DNA of 64,000 nucleotides, from assembly GCF_003335085.1 (NCBI RefSeq), contig NZ_QPEJ01000016.1, positions 124,001 to 188,000 on the forward strand. Reading direction: 5' to 3'. The notes under the pieces were generated by a model that saw only the letters and a list, made by a program, of their open reading frames with translations, made no database searches and was not told where the DNA came from. Below, piece by piece: positions 29,251 to 36,601 of this stretch. The number at the start of each line of letters is the position of its first letter. The stretch's first letter is position 1. The stretch is from Polaribacter sp. WD7 (GTDB lineage Bacteria > Bacteroidota > Bacteroidia > Flavobacteriales > Flavobacteriaceae). A program made the position numbers and the translations under genes.

Positions 29251-30084
29251 ATGAAAAAGATATACGTACTTCTAATTTTATTCTTAATCTTTTTATATAG
29301 TTGCGAAAAAGTAGTTGATGTTGATCTACCCTCAATTCCTCCAAAATTAATTGTAGACGCGTCTTTTGAAGTCTTCTTTAATGAAAACCCTGTTACTGCA
29401 AATACTACTGTTAAACTAAGATTGTCTGCAGATTTTTTTGAAGAAACAGTACCCACTGTAACAAATGCAACCGTTTTGCTTACAAATTTATCTGACAATT
29501 CCATCATTAATTTTACAGATGATAATGCAGACGGAGATTATGAACCAACTATTAGTTTTATTCCTGCAGATGATGTTTTGTATGAACTAACAATCGTTTA
29601 TGAAAATGAAACATATAAAGCAATAGCTTCAAAAATAAAATCAACACCAATTACTAGTATAACCCAAGGAGATAAAACCTTGTTTTCAGGTACAGAAACA
29701 GAAGTAGACGTTAATTTTACTGATGATGGCACTGTAGATAACTATTATCTTTTTGATTTTACCAACAATTTATTTTTACCCATAGAAGATCGTTTCTTTA
29801 ACGGTTCAGACTACAACTTCTCTTATTTTTATAATGAAGATGACCTAGAGTTACCTGCTACTGTTACTATAAAAATGTCAGGAATTAGCAGAGAATATTT
29901 TACATATTTTAGAGTTTTAGTTAGTCAAAGCGGACAAAATGCAGGAGGCCCTTTTGAAACTGTACCCTCGTCACTTTTAGGTAATATTGTAAATACTAGC
30001 AACCAAGACAACTTCCCTTTAGGGTATTTTCATATTTCAGAAACAGATACTTTTACTATTAGTTTAGAGGATAAAGAAGAATAA
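29251..30084 (+). CDS. DUF4249 family lipoprotein, partner of the TonB receptor
   Basis: The 277-residue protein starts with a lipoprotein signal (lipobox near LYSC, residues 15-18) and the DUF4249 hallmark EKVVDVDLP followed by PPKLIVDASF. DUF4249 proteins are beta-rich lipoproteins encoded next to TonB-dependent receptors, probably binding ligand at the outer surface in the way SusD does for SusC; that role is inferred. The ATG at 29251 is preferred to an in-frame upstream start inside the receptor gene because it gives a clean signal peptide. Confidence 0.85.
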   Translation: MKKIYVLLILFLIFLYSCEKVVDVDLPSIPPKLIVDASFEVFFNENPVTANTTVKLRLSADFFEETVPTVTNATVLLTNLSDNSIINFTDDNADGDYEPTISFIPADDVLYELTIVYENETYKAIASKIKSTPITSITQGDKTLFSGTETEVDVNFTDDGTVDNYYLFDFTNNLFLPIEDRFFNGSDYNFSYFYNEDDLELPATVTIKMSGISREYFTYFRVLVSQSGQNAGGPFETVPSSLLGNIVNTSNQDNFPLGYFHISETDTFTISLEDKEE

Positions 30085-30124
30085 TCTTATCTAAAAATCA
30101 TCACTCAAAATGCAATAAAAATAG

Positions 30125-30132
30125 TATTTTTG
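30125..30132 (+). promoter_or_regulatory. Bacteroidetes -7 box (TATTTTTG) for murQ
   Basis: TATTTTTG ends one base before the ATGATG that begins murQ, so transcription should start at about the second ATG (30137). Confidence 0.5.
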
Positions 30133-30133
30133 A

Positions 30134-30946
30134 ATGATGATTTTCACAAAAACTACAGAGCAAGATTCTCATTACAACCATCTAGAAAAGATGTCTGTAT
30201 CAGATTTATTAGTACATATTAATAATGAAGATAAAACAGTGCCTATAGCTGTAGAAAAATCATTACCGCAAATAGAAAAACTTACCAAACAGATTGTAAA
30301 ACAATTGCAGCTTGGTGGTCGTTTATTTTATCTAGGAGCAGGTACTTCTGGAAGATTGGGCATTGTAGATGCATCAGAGTGCCCGCCTACATTTGGTGTG
30401 CCTCATGAATTGGTAGTAGGTCTCATTGCTGGTGGAGATTCTGCTATTAGAAAAGCCGTTGAATTTGCTGAAGATTCTAAAAATCAAGGTTGGTTAGATT
30501 TAAAAGAACACAAGATTTCTGAGAAAGATATTGTTGTAGGTATTGCAGCTTCTGGAACAACACCTTATGTAATAAGTGCTCTTATAAAATGTAATGCTAA
30601 AAAAATACCAACAGGCTGTATTACTTGTAACAAAAACAGCCCACTTGCAAACACTGCAAAATTTCCTGTAGAGGTAATTGTAGGTCCTGAGTTTGTTACT
30701 GGTAGTTCTAGAATGAAAGCGGGTACAGCTCAAAAACTAGTACTAAACATGTTGTCTACAGCTACCATGATTCAATTGGGTAAGGTAAAAGGAAATAAAA
30801 TGGTTGATATGCAACTCTCTAACAATAAATTGGTACAAAGAGCACAAAATATGTTAGTAAAAGAGTTAAACATCGACTTAGAAAAAGCAAAAGAATTATT
30901 AGAAAAATTCGGGAATGTGAGAAATGCCATTAAAAACCATAAGTAA
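30134..30946 (+). CDS. murQ: N-acetylmuramic acid 6-phosphate etherase
   Basis: MurQ cleaves the lactyl ether of MurNAc-6-phosphate to GlcNAc-6-phosphate and D-lactate in cell-wall recycling. The 270-residue protein has a SIS fold with GAGTSGRLGIVDASECPPTF, split across residues 73-93, GLIAGGD and the ASGTTPYV and GSSRMKAGTAQK blocks. It is shorter than the E. coli enzyme (about 298) because the C-terminal helical tail is short. Two start codons are adjacent (ATGATG, 30134 and 30137); the promoter box favours the second and a leaderless transcript. It overlaps the next gene by one base. The NamZ-like muramidase at 0.3-1.6 kb could supply the MurNAc. Confidence 0.94.
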   Translation: MMIFTKTTEQDSHYNHLEKMSVSDLLVHINNEDKTVPIAVEKSLPQIEKLTKQIVKQLQLGGRLFYLGAGTSGRLGIVDASECPPTFGVPHELVVGLIAGGDSAIRKAVEFAEDSKNQGWLDLKEHKISEKDIVVGIAASGTTPYVISALIKCNAKKIPTGCITCNKNSPLANTAKFPVEVIVGPEFVTGSSRMKAGTAQKLVLNMLSTATMIQLGKVKGNKMVDMQLSNNKLVQRAQNMLVKELNIDLEKAKELLEKFGNVRNAIKNHK

Positions 30947-31203
30947 TGAGTACAAATGTTAACATATTGGCAAAAGGATTAAAAAGGCTGGCTATTTTAA
31001 TCCTTTTATTTATCATTTCTCCTATTTCTCTTACTATGGGATTCAAGGGGCTAAAAGAATATCAAAATTCTCCTAAAGCTATTTTCTCTTACATTTTAAT
31101 AAGTGTAGCTGGTTTGTTAATCATATACACCATTTTTTTTGCTATAAGAACATTTAAAATATTATTAAACGCTTTTTTTAACGATAAAAATGCCAAATTC
31201 TGA
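30946..31203 (+). CDS. Small membrane protein, DUF6095-like
   Basis: The 85-residue protein has two transmembrane segments (about residues 14-33 and 46-68) joined by a short loop GFKGLKEYQNSP. It resembles the flavobacterial DUF6095 family from memory; no function is known. Its ATG overlaps the murQ stop (TAATG), and its end overlaps the next gene by 14 bases, so the three genes form a translationally coupled unit. Confidence 0.7.
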   Translation: MSTNVNILAKGLKRLAILILLFIISPISLTMGFKGLKEYQNSPKAIFSYILISVAGLLIIYTIFFAIRTFKILLNAFFNDKNAKF

Positions 31204-32188
31204 CGGAATTATTGTCATCCTTTCTTATCCAGATACAGTAGTAAGACCTGCTTATTCTGAGTTTTCTAGTAAAATTTGGCCATTAATTGGTGTAGGTGGT
31301 AAACATGCTGTACAAGCTGGTCACGCTGCACTTTTGCTCATAAAAAAAGGAGAGTCTGAAATTAATTATTTTGATTTTGGAAGATACATTACCAGTTTTG
31401 GAAATGGTAGAGTCCGATCGAAAGAAACTGACCCTGAACTGGTTGTTCCTGTTAAAGCAAAGTTTGAAAAAGGCACATTGATAAATCTAGATGACATCTT
31501 ACTTTGGTTAGATAAACATCCTGAAAAAACTCATGGAGAAGGAAGATTAATTGCATCAACAAACACAAAGATTGATTACACTAAAGCATCAATATTTATA
31601 AAAAAACTGATAGCCCAAAAAGAGGTTCCTTATGGTGCATTTGTAAAGAACGGAACCAATTGCGCTCGTTTTGTTACTGATACTATTGTAAACTCTACAA
31701 AAAATAAAAAAATAAAGAAACAGTTAAAAACTTCAAATTTACTAACCCCTAGCCCTATAGGGAATGTAATTAAAGGAAGTTCAAACAACAAAATTTTTGA
31801 AGTTAACAATCAAAAAATAGATAGCTACAAAAATAGATCTATACTTAAAGAATACAAAGAATGTTTCTTAAAAAGAATAGACATAGCACCTAATTTGATA
31901 GGAACAGAAAAACCAAATACTACCGTTTTTTCTCCAAAAAATGCAACTTGGTTAGGAGGCATAGGTAGTGGTGCTTGGTTTAAAGTAGGAAATCAAATTG
32001 ATGAAAGAACCTTTACAATTTTTAGATATACATCTGAAGGTATTAAAGATTCAGAAGGTATTTATACAGCCAATTGCACCTCTTTTGATGCTAGCAAAAA
32101 GCATAAATTTATATACCCTACAAACTGCAAAGAAGCTTACATATATCAGCATCAAAAAAGATTTGTTTTAACGTTAAACAGTAAGTAA
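31190..32188 (+). CDS. Putative cysteine-hydrolase-like protein (DUF6695-like)
   Basis: This 332-residue protein resembles a flavobacterial family that I recall as DUF6695, without assigned function. The first half has a histidine in QAGHAALLLI (about residue 46) followed about 110 residues later by a cysteine in GTNCARFVTDTI (about residue 160). That His-before-Cys order is seen in permuted NlpC/P60 and LRAT-like papain folds, which act on amides or lipids; this is a prediction. No signal peptide is visible. It is the third gene of the murQ unit, overlapping the DUF6095-like gene, which suggests a cell-wall or envelope role. Confidence 0.65.
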   Translation: MPNSDGIIVILSYPDTVVRPAYSEFSSKIWPLIGVGGKHAVQAGHAALLLIKKGESEINYFDFGRYITSFGNGRVRSKETDPELVVPVKAKFEKGTLINLDDILLWLDKHPEKTHGEGRLIASTNTKIDYTKASIFIKKLIAQKEVPYGAFVKNGTNCARFVTDTIVNSTKNKKIKKQLKTSNLLTPSPIGNVIKGSSNNKIFEVNNQKIDSYKNRSILKEYKECFLKRIDIAPNLIGTEKPNTTVFSPKNATWLGGIGSGAWFKVGNQIDERTFTIFRYTSEGIKDSEGIYTANCTSFDASKKHKFIYPTNCKEAYIYQHQKRFVLTLNSK

Positions 32189-32347
32189 TTGCATCATATT
32201 GTTTGACATAAAACCACGTTAATCATATAAATTAACAATTACACCTAAGACAATACACAATTCTAAATCTGTAAAAAAATTTTAGCTCTTATCAATTTTA
32301 AGTGAACTCAATTGCATTATTAGCCAATCTTTATAAAAAATAAAGCC

Positions 32348-32355
32348 TAAATTTG
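32348..32355 (+). promoter_or_regulatory. Bacteroidetes -7 box (TAAATTTG) for the dikinase-like gene
   Basis: TAAATTTG matches TAnnTTTG 20 bases before the ATG at 32376, in a 187-base intergenic region. Confidence 0.55.
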
Positions 32356-32375
32356 TTTACATCAATTTATATAAA

Positions 32376-35285
32376 ATGGCTAAAAATTATATTGTATTTT
32401 TTCTTTTCCTTTTTTTTATTAACCAAAAATACTCAGCTCAAGATTATTCTACAAAACAAATACAAGAGCTCGTAGACGCTTATAAAAATGATATTAGAGG
32501 TCCTTATTATAGAATAAAATGGTTTTGTAAAGATGGTAGTATTCGCGATGCCAAAGATCCTTGTCCTGATGATATAGGAGGTGGTATACAGCACGCAAGT
32601 TTTAAAACATCTGCTTTAGAATTGAGAGATAAAAATCACCTGTTTTTTGGAGAAATTTTAGCTGCAAACAATCAGATTGAATTTTTAGATCAAAAGAACA
32701 ATTATAGTCGTTTAAAACAATACCAAATAAATAATTATTTAAAAAGTATTGATGACGGATGGATTTTAAGAAAAGGACAATACTATAGAGGTGCTATACA
32801 GTCTGAGGACGAAGAGGCTTGGGGAAAAGGTTTTTTTGAAACCGTATTAAAAAATGATGACTTTATTACATCTAATTATTATTTAATTAAACAAATCTTA
32901 AAAGACGTACCGCATAATGGAGAAACCAATTTAGGTCAATTGATGCGTAGCGAGTCTAAAATTTTAGCAGAAGATATTCCTGAATTTATGAATATTCGTA
33001 TTAAAATTCATGGTAATCCGCAAGAAAGTGATATCAATTTAGTACAAGACTTTGTTTCAAAAAACAAGGCAAATCTATCTCTACAACAACAAAAAGATTT
33101 ACAGAATCTAGTTTTAACAATGCAAAAGTTTTATGCGCCCCTAGATTTTAAATCAATTGATAGCGTTGTGGCAAACTTTACCGAAAAGAATATTGTAGTA
33201 GAAGAACTGAAAAACTTTTCTAAATATTTTAATGAATACAAAACATCAAAAACGATAACAGAAAAATCAGCAAACCTTTTGGTTACTATTAGAAAAAGTA
33301 TTTTAGACTTTAACTCTTCAAAAGATCGATTACAGCTCTTAGATATTAGCAATCAAATAGATAATATATTACTCATAGAAACTCAAAACTGGAAAACAGA
33401 AACACTTCAAGAAACCATAGGAAAAATCAAAACACTTTCATGTGCTGCTTTGGGTAATGGTCTTATAGAATTTTGGGAATATAATGAAGTAGAAAAAAGG
33501 TTTGATGACCTTTTGAAAAAAGAGACTACTACCATAGAAGAATTGAATAGTATATTAAATACTGCAAGAAGTATTGTTGAATGGAGTGCCTCTTTGATAA
33601 AAGCAAATTACAATCATGACGTCTTAAATTATACAAAGTTTGAGCACCTTGCATATGGTTTTATAGACGACAGAGTGCGTAACAGTATAGCCCTTAATTT
33701 GGGTGAAACCGTTAGTAAGCTTGGTACTTTTGTAGCCCAAATTTCTAATATTAATAATGATGTAATGTCTATTAAAAACCAGAGTTCTATTAGAGGTTTA
33801 AATCCTGGATATGCTTTTGGAAAGTTGGTAGTGGTAGATGGAAACCCAGACGAGGTTGAAGTCAATACGAACAATATTTATATTTTTCAAAACCCTCCAT
33901 CAGATTTGAAACCAGTGGCAGGAATTATGACTGTTTCTGAAGGAAACTTGGTTTCTCATGTACAATTGTTGGCTAGAAATTTAGGAATACCAAATGCAGC
34001 ATTATCAAATAAAAATCTTGTTGATCTAGCAAAATACAACGGTAAACAGGTATTTTACGCAGTTTCTCATAAAGGAAATGTGATTTTAAAATCTGAAGAT
34101 GATATGACCAATGAAGAGCAGCTTCTTTTTGTAAAAAAAGAAAAAAGTAAAAACATGATTGAAGTGCCTACAAAAGAGATTCGTTTAGATGTTGCTAAAA
34201 TCATAAACATGAATCAAGTTAATGCTTCAGATTCAGGCAAGTTATGTGGGCCAAAAGCAGCTAATCTAGGGGAATTGAAACAACTTTTTCCTAATCAAGT
34301 TGTAGAAGGTTTAATTATACCTTTTGGAGTTTTTAAAGCTCATATGAATTTAGAAATGCCCAATGAAAATAAAAGTTACTGGAGTTTTTTAAATGATACC
34401 TTTAAAGAAGCAAAATATAAAAAAGAAAACGGAATTTCTGAAGATCAAATAGAAACTTATCTCTTAGAATCTCTAGGAAAATTACACAAAGCCATTTTGG
34501 ATATACCGTTAAATGATGCATTTATAGGCGATTTAAAGAATAGTTTTAAAACTATTTTTAAAAACGAAATTGGCAATATACCTGTATTTTTAAGGAGTGA
34601 TACCAACATGGAGGATTTAAAAGAATTTACAGGAGCTGGTTTAAATTTAACACTATTCAATATAAAAAAAGAAAACGAAATAATACAAGGGATTAAACGC
34701 GTTTGGGCATCTGCATACACAGACAGAAGTTTTAAATGGAGGCAAAAATATTTGTTAAATCCAGAAAATGTATACCCTTCTATTTTAATAATACCAAGTG
34801 TAGATGTAGATTATTCTGGCGTTATGATAACAAAAGGAATAAATGTTGGTACAGATCAAGACCTAACCGTCGCTTTTTCTAGAGGTGCAGGTGGTGCTGT
34901 AGACGGGCAATCTGCAGAAACTAGGTTAATTACCCAAGAATCAGATTACTTACTTGCCCCTGCAAGACAATCAAACTACATTCGTTTACCCAATTATGGA
35001 GGCACAAAACAATATTTTACAACCTTTGAAAAAGAAATCTTAAATAAAGAAAATATACAAGACATCCGAGAATTGGCTAAAACCATTCGAAAAAAAATTG
35101 GTGAAAAAACAGATGATAAAAATCAAGCCTTTGACGTTGAGTTTGGTTTTAGAGATAATAAGTTATGGCTGTTTCAAATAAGACCATTTGTAGAAAACAA
35201 ACAAGCCAAAAGTTCTGATTATTTAAACTCCATTACTCCAAAAATATCGGGTAACAAACAAATTAAGATTACTGAAAAAATATAA
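32376..35285 (+). CDS. Exported dikinase-like protein: phosphohistidine domain followed by PPDK-type ATP-grasp
   Basis: The 969-residue protein starts with a classical signal peptide (MAKNY, a 12-residue hydrophobic core, cleavage after YSAQ near residue 22). About 440 residues without recognised domains follow. A PEP-utiliser mobile (swivel) domain covers about 470-590 with the phosphorylatable H528 in LVSHVQLLARNLGIPNA, and a PPDK/PEP-synthase ATP-grasp domain covers about 618-945 with KAANLGEL, FLRSDTNMEDL, DVEFGF and the closing FQIRPF, so nucleotide and metal-binding residues are present. The TIM-barrel PEP/pyruvate domain is missing. The order His domain then ATP-grasp is that of glucan water dikinases, not of PpsA or PPDK. 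A serine hydrolase gene follows after two bases. Confidence 0.82.
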   Translation: MAKNYIVFFLFLFFINQKYSAQDYSTKQIQELVDAYKNDIRGPYYRIKWFCKDGSIRDAKDPCPDDIGGGIQHASFKTSALELRDKNHLFFGEILAANNQIEFLDQKNNYSRLKQYQINNYLKSIDDGWILRKGQYYRGAIQSEDEEAWGKGFFETVLKNDDFITSNYYLIKQILKDVPHNGETNLGQLMRSESKILAEDIPEFMNIRIKIHGNPQESDINLVQDFVSKNKANLSLQQQKDLQNLVLTMQKFYAPLDFKSIDSVVANFTEKNIVVEELKNFSKYFNEYKTSKTITEKSANLLVTIRKSILDFNSSKDRLQLLDISNQIDNILLIETQNWKTETLQETIGKIKTLSCAALGNGLIEFWEYNEVEKRFDDLLKKETTTIEELNSILNTARSIVEWSASLIKANYNHDVLNYTKFEHLAYGFIDDRVRNSIALNLGETVSKLGTFVAQISNINNDVMSIKNQSSIRGLNPGYAFGKLVVVDGNPDEVEVNTNNIYIFQNPPSDLKPVAGIMTVSEGNLVSHVQLLARNLGIPNAALSNKNLVDLAKYNGKQVFYAVSHKGNVILKSEDDMTNEEQLLFVKKEKSKNMIEVPTKEIRLDVAKIINMNQVNASDSGKLCGPKAANLGELKQLFPNQVVEGLIIPFGVFKAHMNLEMPNENKSYWSFLNDTFKEAKYKKENGISEDQIETYLLESLGKLHKAILDIPLNDAFIGDLKNSFKTIFKNEIGNIPVFLRSDTNMEDLKEFTGAGLNLTLFNIKKENEIIQGIKRVWASAYTDRSFKWRQKYLLNPENVYPSILIIPSVDVDYSGVMITKGINVGTDQDLTVAFSRGAGGAVDGQSAETRLITQESDYLLAPARQSNYIRLPNYGGTKQYFTTFEKEILNKENIQDIRELAKTIRKKIGEKTDDKNQAFDVEFGFRDNKLWLFQIRPFVENKQAKSSDYLNSITPKISGNKQIKITEKI

Positions 35286-35287
35286 AT

Positions 35288-36601
35288 ATGAAAAAAATAT
35301 ACGTTTTAATCATTGCCTCAATAATCATTTCTTTAGGTTTTATAAAATATCCCATAGATGGTTACGAATATTCTGGTATCAAACGCTTATATCAAATAAG
35401 ACAATTTCAAAAAGACAGTGTTAGGTATAATAGAATACCCAATGGCGCTTACAAAAAACTACAAGACATTAAGCTAAACCTGTTGCATAAAACAACCGAT
35501 AGTGTAAACGATTTATTAGTTTTAGACGAAAATTTTGATCGAAAAATAAAGAAAATTACTCCTAGCGGAAACTACTCATTGGCAATTATGGATATGAGTA
35601 ACCCTGATGCCTTACGATATGCAGAGCATAGAGAAAACATAGGCTATCAACCAGGTAGTGTAGGTAAAATAGCGGTTTTACTGGCGGTTTTTGACCAACT
35701 TGCAAAACTTTGTCCAGACTCTTTTGAAGAGAGAATAGCCTACTTAAAAAAAATAAAAGTGAATAGTAGATACTGGGGTCTAGGAGACCATCATACCATA
35801 CCTATATACGATATTGAAAAAGACAGACTAAGCAAAAGACAAGTAATAGCAAGTGATGAGTTTTCACTTTTTGAATGGTTAGATCATATGGTTTCGGTTA
35901 GCAATAATGGTGCTGCAAGTATTATGTATAGAGAAGCGATGCTTATGGCTGCTTTTGGTCAAGACTATTTTTTCTTAAATGAAGAAAAGGCCGAAAAGTA
36001 TTTTAAAGAAACGCCTAGAGATTCTTTAACCAACTTAGCAAACAGCGTGGTAAACCAACCTTTACGAAATTTAGGTATTGGAGAAAATGAATGGAGATTG
36101 GGTGGGTTGTTTACAAGACCTCCGGGGAAATACGTGGGTAGAAAAGGTGGTAGTATAGGCACTCCAAAAGGATTGATGAAATTTTTAGTAAAACTAGAAC
36201 AAGGAAAAGTTGTAGACGAAAAATCAAGCTTAGAAATGAAACGTTTATTGTATTTAACAGACAGAAGAATCAGATATGCCAAATCTTCTAGATTGGATGA
36301 TGCAGCTGTCTATTTTAAATCTGGTAGTTATTATAAGTGCGATAGAGAAAAAGACCCAAATTGTGCGAGTTATGCTGGTAACGTTTTTAATTATATGAAC
36401 TCTGTCATTATTGTAGAGCACGACAACGGAATTAAATATATTGTGTGCTTAATGTCTAATGTTTTAAATAAGAATTCTGCTGGGGCTCATATGTATTTGG
36501 CTAGTAAAATTGACGACGTTGTTAACGAAACTGCAAACTTGAACAAGCCTAAAATACAAGAAGAAGAATACAAATCTGATAAAGACGAACAAGACAATTA
36601 A
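35288..36601 (+). CDS. Serine hydrolase, class A beta-lactamase/PBP-like, membrane-anchored
   Basis: The 437-residue protein has an N-terminal hydrophobic segment (residues 4-19) acting as signal or anchor. The penicilloyl-serine transferase triad is present: SVGK at residues 124-127 (nucleophile S124), SNN in VSVSNNGAAS, and KSG in FKSGSYYKC. Its last about 25 residues are charged. The fold resembles class A beta-lactamases, but proteins of this sort in Bacteroidota are often of unknown substrate. It begins two bases after the dikinase-like gene (one operon) and its stop overlaps the convergent transporter stop by four bases. Confidence 0.8.
   Translation: MKKIYVLIIASIIISLGFIKYPIDGYEYSGIKRLYQIRQFQKDSVRYNRIPNGAYKKLQDIKLNLLHKTTDSVNDLLVLDENFDRKIKKITPSGNYSLAIMDMSNPDALRYAEHRENIGYQPGSVGKIAVLLAVFDQLAKLCPDSFEERIAYLKKIKVNSRYWGLGDHHTIPIYDIEKDRLSKRQVIASDEFSLFEWLDHMVSVSNNGAASIMYREAMLMAAFGQDYFFLNEEKAEKYFKETPRDSLTNLANSVVNQPLRNLGIGENEWRLGGLFTRPPGKYVGRKGGSIGTPKGLMKFLVKLEQGKVVDEKSSLEMKRLLYLTDRRIRYAKSSRLDDAAVYFKSGSYYKCDREKDPNCASYAGNVFNYMNSVIIVEHDNGIKYIVCLMSNVLNKNSAGAHMYLASKIDDVVNETANLNKPKIQEEEYKSDKDEQDN

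Noticed and set aside
32200-32240. Inverted repeat GTTAAT...ATTAAC before the dikinase-like gene
   Set aside because: Arms of six A/T-rich bases are expected by chance at this base composition.
32376-35285. Identification as PEP synthase or pyruvate phosphate dikinase
   Set aside because: The PEP/pyruvate TIM-barrel is missing and the domain order is reversed, so those names would mislead.
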